Positions 1-9,654 of a stretch of 64,000 nt of DNA are shown piece after piece. Origin of the DNA: Fidelibacterota bacterium. Its GTDB lineage: Bacteria; Fidelibacterota; UBA8477; JABMPR01. Where the stretch lies: assembly GCA_024278595.1 (NCBI GenBank), contig JAJRSW010000039.1:27463-91462 (forward strand). Reading direction: 5' to 3'. The notes under the pieces were generated by a model, which worked only from the letters and a program-made list of their open reading frames with translations, searched no databases and was not told where the DNA came from. Each line of letters opens with the position of its first letter. Positions within the stretch are counted from its first letter, which is position 1. A program made the translations under genes and the position numbers.

Positions 1-702
1 TTAGCACCCGATGATCATTATGCCTTGGAGTGGATTGCAAATTTTGTAAAGAGCTACCTGGAAAGAGATTTGCGTATGCTGGGATTATCTGCTGAACCAC
101 TTTTATTGCGACGATTATGGACAATGCTGGCTCATATACACGGTAACCTGCTGAATTATTCAACTTTGGCTTCATCGCTGGGTATTGCTGTGAATACTGT
201 GCGAAAATATATCGATTTATTTGAGCAAGCCTTTCTCATTCGAAGACTGACTCCCCTGGTTACCAATCTGAAGAAAAAGTTGGTCAAATCACCAAAAATA
301 TACATCAGCGATAGTGGCGTTCTACATCATCTACTCGGGATAAACTCCAACGATGATTTATTCGGCCATCCCGGATTAGGAAACTCCTGGGAAGGTTATT
401 GTATTTCCCAGGTTTTGAGTGTAGTCGGGAACCAATATGAAGCCTCTTTCTTGCGCACCCATGATGGTGCAGAATGTGATTTGGTATTGTCAAGGGGGGG
501 CGAGACCATGCTGGCAATTGAAATCAGGTTTTCGGATTCACCGACATTATCCAGAGGCAATACGGAAGCTTTTAAAAAAATAAAAGCCAACAAGAATTAT
601 GTTATTATACCCGAAGGTGAAGGCTACCCCTTGAATAACTCAGTTGATGCAATAAATCTATCTGATTTTATTTTATCCGTAGCAGCAGTCAATAAAGGGT
701 GA
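1..702 (+). CDS. DUF4143 (AAA_14-type) ATPase, C-terminal part, cut by window start
   Basis: The frame is open from the first base, so the gene begins outside the window. What remains is the C-terminal half of an AAA_14/DUF4143 ATPase. A helix-turn-helix-like stretch (LASSLGIAVNTVRKYIDLFE) is followed by a nuclease-fold-like region with AECDLVLSRGGE and AIEIRFS. Family members usually have a Lys in the last motif (IEVK); here it is Arg, so any nuclease activity is doubtful. Such proteins are common, mobile and of unclear function, and are sometimes proposed to be stress- or toxin-related. The stop (700-702) lies 3 nt before the next start. Two more members of the family lie within 11 kb. Confidence 0.8.
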   Translation, partial: LAPDDHYALEWIANFVKSYLERDLRMLGLSAEPLLLRRLWTMLAHIHGNLLNYSTLASSLGIAVNTVRKYIDLFEQAFLIRRLTPLVTNLKKKLVKSPKIYISDSGVLHHLLGINSNDDLFGHPGLGNSWEGYCISQVLSVVGNQYEASFLRTHDGAECDLVLSRGGETMLAIEIRFSDSPTLSRGNTEAFKKIKANKNYVIIPEGEGYPLNNSVDAINLSDFILSVAAVNKG

Positions 703-705
703 TGA

Positions 706-1809
706 ATGCTGGATACGACACAGCTCCGACAGTTGATATTCAAGATCCTGAATTCAGAATTATCCGGCCAGGATATGAATGTTTATATCCGCCATTGTAC
801 AGCTTTCGCAACGGCTTATTTGTTTTCTCGGAAAAGTGCCGGCAACCTTTCTGCGGAATATTTAGAAGCCGGTGAAACAAGATTGCAGCAGTTGGCTATG
901 GATTCCATCGCAGAGCTGTTTGCCAGAGACGAACAGGGCAGCTTTTACAAACTGAAACACTACTATGAACCGTTGCTGGGAGCGATCAGAGCCAATCCCG
1001 ACGAAGCCCTGTTCATGACTCGCCGCCTTGTGATTGCCCATACAAAACAATCCATGGCACGGTTATTCCAAGGTAACGATCCCTCAGGCTACCGGATATA
1101 CCGCAATCTATCCCTGGTCCACAAGAGAGATCCGAACATTAACTCCTGCAAATATGGTGCTGAGACCTATCTGTTTTTGTGGGATCAACCTGGTGAGGCT
1201 GTATTCCCAGATGATTTGAACCCCTCTCAACCTGAGATTGAGTGGGAAGCTGCCCTGCTCTTGCATGATCAGACACATAGGGGCCTGGATACACTGCCAG
1301 CCATTGTCCATGGTTTTCTGAGTGAGTTGAATCAGGATCCCGATGTCCGTCACTTTATCTGCCGTAAAGTACTTTACAAAGTATTGAAGGAATCCATGGG
1401 ATTGATAACGATCCCCATGGAAGAAAGCCATTTTATTGAAGATGGGGGACACCCCGGTTCTTTTGAGATCACTCAGACAGATCAAAAAGTATATACGGAT
1501 CGGATTAAAATATTTCTCCGCCAGAATATCCAACAGCGCTTTGTTGCAAAATCCAAATTGGAAAAAGGGGCTGCTGAAGCGTATACCGGTATCCTTGATC
1601 TGTATTTTGAAGATCTCCTCATGGACGGATTTGCCGGGAAATTACCGGATTATCTGGCTAGATCAGCATTCAGGGACATGCAGCCTGAGCTATGGAAGGT
1701 TCATCGGGGCAGACTGGAGTATTTGATCAAAATAGGTCGGACCCAATTGCAATCCATGTATGAGCATGACTTTCCGAATCAACCCGAAGTGCCAATAGAG
1801 GATTCATAG
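706..1809 (+). CDS. Hypothetical protein, possibly divergent sigma-factor-like
   Basis: A 367-residue soluble protein with no signal peptide or membrane segment and no family I can name with certainty. The stretch LAMDSIAELFARDEQGSFYK near residue 65 and the basic C-terminal helix WKVHRGRLEYLIKIGRTQLQ near residue 340 resemble helical segments of divergent sigma-70-like proteins. This is only a suggestion, strengthened by the next gene, which starts 4 nt downstream and carries an anti-sigma-type zinc motif. The three genes from here to 5021 are spaced 4 nt apart and look like one translational unit. The start ATG is 4 nt after the previous stop. Alternatives: an unrelated helical protein or a divergent effector. 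Confidence 0.5.
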   Translation: MLDTTQLRQLIFKILNSELSGQDMNVYIRHCTAFATAYLFSRKSAGNLSAEYLEAGETRLQQLAMDSIAELFARDEQGSFYKLKHYYEPLLGAIRANPDEALFMTRRLVIAHTKQSMARLFQGNDPSGYRIYRNLSLVHKRDPNINSCKYGAETYLFLWDQPGEAVFPDDLNPSQPEIEWEAALLLHDQTHRGLDTLPAIVHGFLSELNQDPDVRHFICRKVLYKVLKESMGLITIPMEESHFIEDGGHPGSFEITQTDQKVYTDRIKIFLRQNIQQRFVAKSKLEKGAAEAYTGILDLYFEDLLMDGFAGKLPDYLARSAFRDMQPELWKVHRGRLEYLIKIGRTQLQSMYEHDFPNQPEVPIEDS

Positions 1810-1813
1810 GATT

Positions 1814-2695
1814 ATGAGCAATTGTATCACCATAAATGTGTTGGAAAAGACAGCCTTGTACAAGTTGAAGGGGCTGCCCCTGGCACAAAAGACCACTGAT
1901 CACCTGGAAAGCTGCCAGTTCTGCAGGGAGCAATTTGAAAATTTGATTCAGCAATTTCAGCTATATGAAGAGCAATTCGAGAAATTCCCTGAACATATCC
2001 TTGAGCAAATAAGCAATTCTATAACTCATAAGCAGCCATCAGCATATATTTTTGAAGCCAGTTTATTAAAAGATACCGCTGAGCTGCATGGATTTGAGGA
2101 AAGCTTCAACACGCGTGCCGCTGATTCAAATCCCCGCCCGGCAGTTGCCCGCTTTCAGAGTATTGCGGTCTTGAGTACACCAGAGTCTGATTTGCTGGTA
2201 CGGATAACCCATGATGCTGACCAAGGGAATACATGGCTGCATCTGATCGCTGAGGATGACGAAAAAGTGCGGCATGTCCCGATCCGAATCGAACCCACAG
2301 CTCAGGATTATATCACCGACGACCTGGGTCGGGTAAACCTGGGTAATCAGCCCTTGCCGGTGGCAGAAAAGTTGAAAGTCATTGTGCAAACCCCCAGGGC
2401 CTCTTTTGATATGACTATCTTGGAGCAAAGCTGGTCTGAACTGGTGGGTAAGGGTGAGATTATTGTAACAAATCAAGCCAATGATCAGATGTTTATTGAG
2501 TTTCAACCACAAGGGGAGACTTATCGCTTGAGTGTACGCTTGCATGCTTCTCAGATTTCTGGTGGCTTGCAAAAGATTCAGATTGTGGCCAATAAGGAAA
2601 ATGGTTTGAACAAAATAAAAGCTGTTAAACGCGGGGTAGCCATTTTCAGTGAGGTAACTGAAACAGCTTTGCTCAGGATAAAGATCTTCGGTTAG
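1814..2695 (+). CDS. Putative zinc-finger (zf-HC2-like) anti-sigma-type protein
   Basis: A 293-residue protein with the signature His30-x3-Cys34-x2-Cys37 (HLESCQFC), the zinc-binding motif of ZAS/zf-HC2 anti-sigma domains. Unlike most anti-sigma factors it has no obvious transmembrane helix. The region after residue 110 is rich in beta-strand-like segments (for example LLVRITHDADQGNTWLHLIA) and is of unknown function. It sits between a possible sigma-like gene and a membrane-anchored Lon-like protease, 4 nt from each. By analogy it may hold the upstream protein inactive or act as an adaptor for the protease. The motif is directly visible; the role is inference. Confidence 0.55.
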   Translation: MSNCITINVLEKTALYKLKGLPLAQKTTDHLESCQFCREQFENLIQQFQLYEEQFEKFPEHILEQISNSITHKQPSAYIFEASLLKDTAELHGFEESFNTRAADSNPRPAVARFQSIAVLSTPESDLLVRITHDADQGNTWLHLIAEDDEKVRHVPIRIEPTAQDYITDDLGRVNLGNQPLPVAEKLKVIVQTPRASFDMTILEQSWSELVGKGEIIVTNQANDQMFIEFQPQGETYRLSVRLHASQISGGLQKIQIVANKENGLNKIKAVKRGVAIFSEVTETALLRIKIFG

Positions 2696-2699
2696 GCCT

Positions 2700-5021
2700 G
2701 TGTCCATACCCCTGAGAGAAATCGAGCAACATTTCCGGGAGCTGCAATATTATCTCCGTAATGGTCTGGCTTCCCGGGTTAAACTGGATCTGATCAATCA
2801 ATTCTTCTCAAATCTGGGTGCTCAGGAATTTCCACAACGGTATCTGTCCTATTTTCAGGAGATTTATGAAGATTTTCTGGGACTACTGGAACCAGAGAAC
2901 TTACAATTTAGATCAACTGGTTTCTTGGCAGATGTGGGTAAACTGGTGGAGGTGATGCAGCAGGCTGGTTTGAATGAGGTGTCTGATCCAGACTATCAGA
3001 AATATCATGACAATCTCAGATATCAGCAGATTGCCACTTGTTGTTATACAGCTGATCAGTCTGGCTTGGAGCTGCTCACCGGGATCAAAACACAGTATGA
3101 GTCAGGAGTCGACCCCCCTGATGTTTTAAGCAAGATTTTGTGTGCTAGTGAGTTCAAGGGCCATAAAAATATAGAGGTCCTGGAGAAAATCAGCCAGAAC
3201 TGGCAAACTGATGCTCTGGGGTGGTCACAAAAAACTGTCTGGATTCCCCTGGTGGAGCAGGAAACGACTCAGAATTTTGGCAAAATAGTGCTTGCGACTC
3301 TTCAGCCGTTGAGCGTGGATGTTGAACAACGCAGGCAGGCGGCTGATATGGACCTGATATTCTTTAACAATCACCCCCTGAGTGTGGGTGACCCGGTTTA
3401 CGATCAGGCTCTGGATGCGGTTGGCGCTGCAAAAATGCACTTGAAGATTCGCAAACCGGGAAAAATTCCAAAATTCAGGATCATGTTTGGTTTTCCTGAC
3501 AAACAATACTTCTATACTGGTGAATCTTTTGGTTTGGGAATGAGTCTGGCTGTGCTGGCTCAGATGGAAAAGGTGCTGATCCAGCGTAGCCAGCACCGGA
3601 TTGCCCAAAATGCAGTCATCACAGGTGGGATTGACATTCTCGGGCAGGTGCGTGGTGTCTCAGAGGAGAGTTTACCTGCCAAGCTTGAGGCTTTCTATTA
3701 TTCACCGTTTGAGAGCTTTGTGCATCCTGATGTCAATGCTGGTATTGTTGAAGATATTGTAAAACGTTTCTCGGGGGTTAGTCATTCTGAGCACCGCGAA
3801 GAATCTAGATTCTCAACCACCGTTTCCACCCCCTCGGCTCCCAATCTTCAAACTTTCGAACTCCCCAACCTTCCAACAGCAGATCTACCCACAATTCTCA
3901 AACATGCAACCGTCACCCAAAAACGGACCATCAGTCTACGGGAATGGTCCCAGGCCCACATCCGCAAAAACCAGATCATGCGTTATGTGGCTGCTATTCT
4001 GGTAGTTGCAGGGATTGGCTGGGGGAGTTGGTGGTTTACGCAGGATTTGAATCCGGTGAGTGCAACGATAGACCATGAATATTTGTATGCACGAAACAAA
4101 AGTGACAAGTTGCTCTGGACCTATAAATTTCCTTTTGAGCTTGATTTAAAACTTTATAATGCTAATCGGGAGGATAGACTGCTACATGTGTTTGATCTGG
4201 ACAGTGACGGTGCAAATGAAGTTATATTAGGATTACGGGAAGAGGATGCAGAGGCTGCAGGTCTGGTCTATTGTTTTGGTCCCGACGGAAAATTATTATG
4301 GAAACTTGATCCACGGAAAAAATTTACATGCCGGGATGCAATAGTTAATGATCACTATTATGTGAAACACATCATTCCTGTTTGTGGAAAAAGTCAAGAG
4401 GATGAGAATTACCTGATCATTTGCTTTGCTCATCATCTGTATTTCCCTTATAAGATCATCAAGGTCAACAAAACCGGTCAAATAATTGGTGAATTTAACC
4501 ATTGCGGGCAAATTCAGGGGATGAAATACTTCCCCGCTGAGGAAAATTATTCTGAAAAACTGGTCTTTTGGGGAACCAATAATCAGTATAACACAGCGGT
4601 ATTGGGAAGTCTGGATCCGGACCATATTCAGGGCTATTCACCGGGCTATCGGCAGAAATGTGATATTTCAGATGCGATTACACCGACCGGAATGGTTTAC
4701 ATTAAATTCCCGGTCCCCGGTGATTATCAGGTTTCAAAAAGTTTTATTCGCTCAGAAGTAGGGAGCTACGTTTCAAACGGTGATGGCAGTTATTTAGCAA
4801 GTGTCATTTTAAGTGAGAATGCATATCTCCTGTATACATTTAATCAAGATTTAACCCTGCTCAATTTCGATCTTTCAGATTCGTACTATGGTTTATACAA
4901 AGCGTATTATGGAGTTGATATTTATGATCAGAATGAGCCTGAGGAAGTAAGAAATTATTTCACTGCCCTCCAATACTGGAATGGTACCGGTTGGGTTTCG
5001 GGCTCTGATTTATCTGAATAG
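2700..5021 (+). CDS. Membrane-anchored Lon-like (S16-type) protease with C-terminal beta-propeller-like region
   Basis: A 773-residue protein starting at GTG, 4 nt after the preceding stop. Residues 1-215 are unassigned. Residues about 220-345 resemble the Lon proteolytic domain: Ser276 in TGESFGLGMSLAVL matches the nucleophile region, ITGGIDILGQVRGV matches the strand before the general base, and Lys328 in SLPAKLEAF matches the catalytic Lys. The Ser-Lys spacing (52) is close to that of Lon (43 in E. coli). No AAA+ module is present. Residues about 360-410 are a low-complexity Pro/Thr/Ser linker overlapping a dispersed repeat. One transmembrane helix follows (about 427-446). The rest contains an FG-GAP/VCBS-like motif (DLDSDGANEVILG) and should be extracytoplasmic. 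A cytoplasmic protease joined to an external sensor-like domain is unusual. Confidence 0.6.
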   Translation: MSIPLREIEQHFRELQYYLRNGLASRVKLDLINQFFSNLGAQEFPQRYLSYFQEIYEDFLGLLEPENLQFRSTGFLADVGKLVEVMQQAGLNEVSDPDYQKYHDNLRYQQIATCCYTADQSGLELLTGIKTQYESGVDPPDVLSKILCASEFKGHKNIEVLEKISQNWQTDALGWSQKTVWIPLVEQETTQNFGKIVLATLQPLSVDVEQRRQAADMDLIFFNNHPLSVGDPVYDQALDAVGAAKMHLKIRKPGKIPKFRIMFGFPDKQYFYTGESFGLGMSLAVLAQMEKVLIQRSQHRIAQNAVITGGIDILGQVRGVSEESLPAKLEAFYYSPFESFVHPDVNAGIVEDIVKRFSGVSHSEHREESRFSTTVSTPSAPNLQTFELPNLPTADLPTILKHATVTQKRTISLREWSQAHIRKNQIMRYVAAILVVAGIGWGSWWFTQDLNPVSATIDHEYLYARNKSDKLLWTYKFPFELDLKLYNANREDRLLHVFDLDSDGANEVILGLREEDAEAAGLVYCFGPDGKLLWKLDPRKKFTCRDAIVNDHYYVKHIIPVCGKSQEDENYLIICFAHHLYFPYKIIKVNKTGQIIGEFNHCGQIQGMKYFPAEENYSEKLVFWGTNNQYNTAVLGSLDPDHIQGYSPGYRQKCDISDAITPTGMVYIKFPVPGDYQVSKSFIRSEVGSYVSNGDGSYLASVILSENAYLLYTFNQDLTLLNFDLSDSYYGLYKAYYGVDIYDQNEPEEVRNYFTALQYWNGTGWVSGSDLSE
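3781..3806 (+). repeat. Dispersed GTCATTCTGAG...GAAGAATCT repeat inside a CDS
   Basis: This 26 bp block (GTCATTCTGAG, then CGAAGAATCT) belongs to the same type of repeat seen at 41370-41400 and, inverted, at 60873-60904. Here it lies in frame within the Lon-like protease gene and encodes part of the linker before the transmembrane helix (HSEHREESR). It is probably a tolerated insertion of an intergenic repeat. Confidence 0.6.
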
Positions 5022-5135
5022 GTTATTGTTTTTTGTCACATTATTAAAATATACCTGATTAATCCAATTACAGTTTTTTGATTTCTTTGTCCATGCGAAT
5101 AGTTCTCACTAAAGCTAAATGAAAGGGGCTGTTTG

Positions 5136-8100
5136 ATGAAAAGCAAATCATTAAATCTTGTAAAACTGATTGTGTTGACCTGCTTGGTTACTACTAATGC
5201 GATTTTAGGTCAAACAATATTAAATGATGAATTTGAAGCAGGGAACCTGGATCAATGGACTATAGCAGGTCGTCAGGAAGGGGTGAATACAGCTGAAGTA
5301 ACTCTCAGAGATGGTAGTAATCAAGCACATATCCGACATGAAGATTACACTGAAATTACCTTAGAAAATCTTTTTACCTATTCTGAATCTCTCACCTTTC
5401 AATTCGATATGGAAGTTGCAGTTGCTTCGGATGCATCCAATACCAGTACCTTTTGGGCTTCGGCCGGTGTCTTCTTTAACTTTCTGGATGCTGATTCCAT
5501 CAGTTTGGGTTGGGTTTCTTATGAGGCTTACACTTCCCAACTTCATCCTGATGGGCATAATACTGACAGCACCCGGGTTAATGAAATCATAGTGGGTAGT
5601 ATGGATTCCTACTCATTCACAATATCGGAATTGCTTAGCCAGATATTTCTATCGGAAAATCCTTCAATTATCGAATTGGAGTTTCGTGCTTACACGACTG
5701 GTTGGCCTTATAATATGAGTGGAGATGTATGGCTAGATAATGTGGTTGTTAGTCAAGCAATTCTGGATGATGGTCTTGTAGCTTTTTATCCGTTGAATGG
5801 TGACGCCAGTGATGAAAGTGGGAATGGGAGTGATGGAACTGTCAACGGGGCCACTCTTACCATTGATCGGTTTGGAAATGAAAATAGTGCTTATGAATTT
5901 GATGGTGTAGATGATTTTATTGAGATCCCTGTTTTGTTTAATGGGGATCAAGATCCCATATCACTTGTTGCATGGGCCAAAATCCCAACCGGAGGTTCTG
6001 GGAATGGGACCATATTTTGTGAAACCAATGGATTTGATCAACGAAACCAGTTCAAACTTCATGGGAATGATGAGTCTGTAAGCCTGACATTCGATCAGTA
6101 TAGGCCTGCAGGTGGAGGAGCAAGCGCAAGCTTGATTATTCCTTCATCTGAATACAATATTTGGGTTCAAATCGCTATTGTGAAAGAGGTAGATAGTGTA
6201 TTCTTCTACAAAAACGGGATACTTTTTGAATCAGCGCTCCATGTTGAAACATATTCGGGTTCCGCAGTGAACACCGCTTATCTTGGTCGGCTAATAAATG
6301 CTAGTTATTCGTTCGCAGGAATATTGGATGACATCCGTATTTACAATCATGCTGTTGACGAAACAGAGATCAATTCTCTGTATCACCTAGGTGGCTGGCC
6401 ATTCAATGATCAGGATATGGTCTTGGATTTTGAGGATCAATCTCTCGATGACTGGATGATTGTAGAAGCAGTCCCTGGCTCGGGGCAAATGGAAATCCTA
6501 GCAGGTTCTCTGGATGGAACAGGTGAGTACGTCCTGCAGACACAGGTCTTCAATGCCGGAGGGAATGAAAATGATCGGGCTGCAGCGTATTATATGCCGT
6601 CTTCTGGTTGGGTTAATTATCAGATTTCCTATGATTTTCAGATTGTTTCAACAAACTATTATAACTACACAGACCAGTACTTTTTTATACAGGATGAATC
6701 CTCATTTTTACAAAATTGTTACCGGCTACGATTCTTCCAGGGAGATAACATTGCCTTCTTTAGTCTGATCCAGGATAGTGTATGGACGACACAGGCAACC
6801 GCTTCAATAACTCTAGATCCCGGTATTACATATCATGTAGATTTATTAACTGCAGCTGACAGTATTTCAATCCTGTTAGACGATGTTGTATTACTTGAGT
6901 TTGCAGATAACACTTTTCGAAGTGGTGGTTTTGCTATGGGTACATCTACAGCAGGTTTGGAAAATGGAATAACGGCCAATTATGACAATATCCATTGCTC
7001 AAATATTCAGCTCATGGAAAACCAATCACTATTGGTAGGGTCCATGTCAACCATGATGGGGCAATATGTCGATATTCCCGTATTTATGAGCACTGATAGT
7101 ATTCGCGCCGCCGAGCTTGATTTCTCAGGCTATGCAGAAGGTCTGGAATATATCGGGATTGATACGGTGGGAACCATGATCGGTGGTCTGGACTGGACCT
7201 GGGCCGAGAATGAAGTTGACGGTGTGTTACAGATCGCCTTCGCCGGCTCGGAAGAGATTTCGGGTGAAGGTGTGTTCTGCTATCTGGAATTTCAGGTAGT
7301 GGGTGAGATTTGCACGACTGTGCCAGTAAACTGCGATTATGCTCTTTTCAACGATGTGGAAGTCACCGATATCACCAACGGTTCAGTCTATATCAAGCCC
7401 ATACCTGTTTTTGGTGATGTAGATGAGAATGGTTTGGTTCAGGCACTGGATGCTTCAGATATCCTGCTCTATGCGATAGACTCATTGGCGCTTGATTGTC
7501 AATCCTGGACCAATGCCAATGTTTATCTCGATTCCGTAGTAAATGCCATGGATGCCTCCATTATTCTGCAGTCGGTGGTGGATAGCATTGATTCATTACC
7601 AGTAATCCCGGGAGCAGCTGAATTCCTGGCTATGGGTAGTCTGGATGTCGATGAAATAGTTCAGGCAGGAATTGATCATTCAGTTGGCATTCAAATCAGG
7701 TTAACAAATGGTGAAAATATCTATTCCCAGGATTTGGTGCTCAGCTTTGATCCGGGTGTTCTGGAACCAAGAGCTTCCAATTTCATCGAATATTCAGCTA
7801 ATACTGTTGGATTTGGGGCCGAGTACAAGGTAGTAGGCAATACAATTAGGATTGCAGCTGCTAGTGGTACATCAAATACAATTAATGGTCTGTTGGCTAC
7901 ATTAAATTTTGATGTCATCGCCGATGAAGCTGGTCAAACTGAGATAGTCCTTGAGTCATTTGGGTTAAATTCAAACCTGGAAAGTGCTCTTGTGACAATT
8001 ACTGTGGATATTAGGACTTCAGTGGCTGATGACAGTATAATTCCTGACCAATTCATTCTGGAACAGAACTATCCCAACCCCTTCAACCCCACAACAACCA

Positions 8101-8324
8101 TCAGTTATGGGTTACCTGAAGCATCTGAAGTATCAATCATCATTTATGATGTGAAAGGGCGTGAGGTTGCAAATCTGGTGCAGTCGAGTCAATCAGCCGG
8201 TTGGTATGATATACAGTGGAATGGTTTGAGCAATTCGGGTAACCCGGCCAGTACCGGATTGTATTTCACCCGGATTCAGGCTGGTGGGTTTAGCGATGTA
8301 ATTAAGATGGTGTATCTCAGATAA
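5136..8324 (+). CDS. Secreted LamG/cohesin/dockerin-like surface protein with C-terminal sorting domain
   Basis: A secreted protein of about 1062 residues. The ATG at 5136 follows a GAAAGGGG ribosome-binding site; a TTG one codon upstream is less likely. A signal peptide ends near residue 25 (ATNAILGQ). The order along the chain is: an N-terminal jelly-roll-like region; a LamG/concanavalin-like domain at about 210-420 (LVAFYPLNGDASDESGNG, FDGVDDFIEIP); a second glucanase-like region; a cohesin-like domain at about 635-755; a dockerin-like segment (FGDVDENGLVQALDASDILL); a second cohesin-like domain at about 830-950; and a Por/T9SS-type C-terminal domain (NYPNPFNPTTTISYGLPEAS ending KMVYLR). 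Probable role: cell-surface carbohydrate binding or scaffolding. The C-terminal domain is duplicated at 9655-10017. Confidence 0.75.
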   Translation: MKSKSLNLVKLIVLTCLVTTNAILGQTILNDEFEAGNLDQWTIAGRQEGVNTAEVTLRDGSNQAHIRHEDYTEITLENLFTYSESLTFQFDMEVAVASDASNTSTFWASAGVFFNFLDADSISLGWVSYEAYTSQLHPDGHNTDSTRVNEIIVGSMDSYSFTISELLSQIFLSENPSIIELEFRAYTTGWPYNMSGDVWLDNVVVSQAILDDGLVAFYPLNGDASDESGNGSDGTVNGATLTIDRFGNENSAYEFDGVDDFIEIPVLFNGDQDPISLVAWAKIPTGGSGNGTIFCETNGFDQRNQFKLHGNDESVSLTFDQYRPAGGGASASLIIPSSEYNIWVQIAIVKEVDSVFFYKNGILFESALHVETYSGSAVNTAYLGRLINASYSFAGILDDIRIYNHAVDETEINSLYHLGGWPFNDQDMVLDFEDQSLDDWMIVEAVPGSGQMEILAGSLDGTGEYVLQTQVFNAGGNENDRAAAYYMPSSGWVNYQISYDFQIVSTNYYNYTDQYFFIQDESSFLQNCYRLRFFQGDNIAFFSLIQDSVWTTQATASITLDPGITYHVDLLTAADSISILLDDVVLLEFADNTFRSGGFAMGTSTAGLENGITANYDNIHCSNIQLMENQSLLVGSMSTMMGQYVDIPVFMSTDSIRAAELDFSGYAEGLEYIGIDTVGTMIGGLDWTWAENEVDGVLQIAFAGSEEISGEGVFCYLEFQVVGEICTTVPVNCDYALFNDVEVTDITNGSVYIKPIPVFGDVDENGLVQALDASDILLYAIDSLALDCQSWTNANVYLDSVVNAMDASIILQSVVDSIDSLPVIPGAAEFLAMGSLDVDEIVQAGIDHSVGIQIRLTNGENIYSQDLVLSFDPGVLEPRASNFIEYSANTVGFGAEYKVVGNTIRIAAASGTSNTINGLLATLNFDVIADEAGQTEIVLESFGLNSNLESALVTITVDIRTSVADDSIIPDQFILEQNYPNPFNPTTTISYGLPEASEVSIIIYDVKGREVANLVQSSQSAGWYDIQWNGLSNSGNPASTGLYFTRIQAGGFSDVIKMVYLR

Positions 8325-8427
8325 GGAAATACTGCCGATAGGGTCTGGTCTATGAAGCGGGTTTACCTGTAACACAGATACAATCGTGCCGATAAAGCAG
8401 GGGCGGTCTCCGGGCAGTCCCTGCCGT

Positions 8428-9570
8428 TTAACCACCAATCCATTCCAGATAATTATCCGGGTGGATTATTTTATGCTGCGTATCAGGATAAGTTTTGACC
8501 CAGGCCGGCGGAATCTTCACCTTCCTTTTTTGCTGCCATTTAAATTCGAAGGCCCTTAATTCTCCATACTCTTCTTCAACCCAGTCCAATTCCTGTTGAT
8601 CGTAAGTTCGCCAGAAATAATTCCGAACAAATCTATTGGAGTATTGTTGATATTTTATTCGTTCGGCAATAAGATAATTTTCCCACAACTCACCGACATC
8701 ATTACGTAAATTTAAGTGATTAAAATTATTTATCACTGCATTACGAATACCTACATCATGAAAGTACCACCTCTGAGATTTGCTGATTTCTTTGCGAAGA
8801 TTGCGAGAAAAACCCGGTAATTTATACAACACAAATACTTTGGTCAATAAGTCTAAATATCTCTCGACCGTAGTTTTACTCATTTGTAACTGTTTGCCTA
8901 ATTCCTGGATTGAGACTTCTTTACCAATCTGAAAGGCGATCAACCGCAGTAAATCTAATATCTTTCCTGATCTGCGAATTCCCTCAAAACTCAAAATGTC
9001 CCTCAGCAGATAGTCATTTAGGATCCCGTTTAGATAAACGCGCTTTTCGTCCCAATTATCGTACTGGAGCAGTTCCGGGTATGAACCGAAAATCAAGCGC
9101 TCTTCCAGTCTGGCTTTCGTTTCTAAAAAATCCTCTGTTTTTGCCAATTCCATCTGCGCTAACGGGTACAGCATGACCGTATTTTTTCGCCCTACCAAGG
9201 GTTCACCCAATTTGTTCGATAGGTCAAAGACTGAGGAACCGGTTGCCACAATTTTTAGTTTATCAAAGTGATCTACAATTAGTTTTAGTTTACTCCCGAT
9301 CTCCGGAATCCTTTGAGCCTCATCGATAATGAGATAGGATTTTCCGCTGAGGAACCGTTTGTAATTCGTTACGGACTGCTCCCTCATGAGTTCAACATGC
9401 TGAGCATCATCACCATTAAGCAATAGCATCTCATCCGGCTGAATATTTTTTAAATATTCTTTGATGAACTCCGTCTTCCCAACCCGTCGAGCCCCCAACA
9501 GAACAAGGACCTTTTTTCCCTGGAGTCGTTTGGCAAACGTGTCTGAAATTGCCCGCGGGATATAATCCAT
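8428..9570 (-). CDS. AAA_14/DUF4143 family ATPase, intact
   Basis: A complete ATPase of 380 residues from the ATG at 9570. AAAGG lies upstream of that ATG; an in-frame GTG at 9582 overlaps this ribosome-binding site and is less likely. Walker A is GARRVGKT (26-33) and Walker B is YLIIDEAQ (79-86), followed by the arginine/sensor region ATGSS. The C-terminal DUF4143 part contains a winged-helix-like stretch (ELGKQLQMSKTTVERYLDLL) and the terminal nuclease-like motif DWVEEEYGELRAFEFKW, in which the usual acidic and Lys residues are kept. The gene is convergent with the secreted protein to its left. It sits between two copies of a related C-terminal sorting domain, which suggests it was inserted or that recombination occurred here. 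Function of the family is uncertain. Confidence 0.85.
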   Translation of the reverse strand: MDYIPRAISDTFAKRLQGKKVLVLLGARRVGKTEFIKEYLKNIQPDEMLLLNGDDAQHVELMREQSVTNYKRFLSGKSYLIIDEAQRIPEIGSKLKLIVDHFDKLKIVATGSSVFDLSNKLGEPLVGRKNTVMLYPLAQMELAKTEDFLETKARLEERLIFGSYPELLQYDNWDEKRVYLNGILNDYLLRDILSFEGIRRSGKILDLLRLIAFQIGKEVSIQELGKQLQMSKTTVERYLDLLTKVFVLYKLPGFSRNLRKEISKSQRWYFHDVGIRNAVINNFNHLNLRNDVGELWENYLIAERIKYQQYSNRFVRNYFWRTYDQQELDWVEEEYGELRAFEFKWQQKRKVKIPPAWVKTYPDTQHKIIHPDNYLEWIGG

Positions 9571-9654
9571 TTCCAATTGCACCTTTCTATACTGACGTAA
9601 TTTATGTTAATAACGTCATGATACAAGCAGTATTAGCATTATTATGGTCTCAGG

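Noticed and set aside
8397..8424. GCAGGG...CCCTGC hairpin as terminator between convergent genes
   Set aside because: Only 6 bp arms with a 16 nt loop and no T-run; too weak to annotate.
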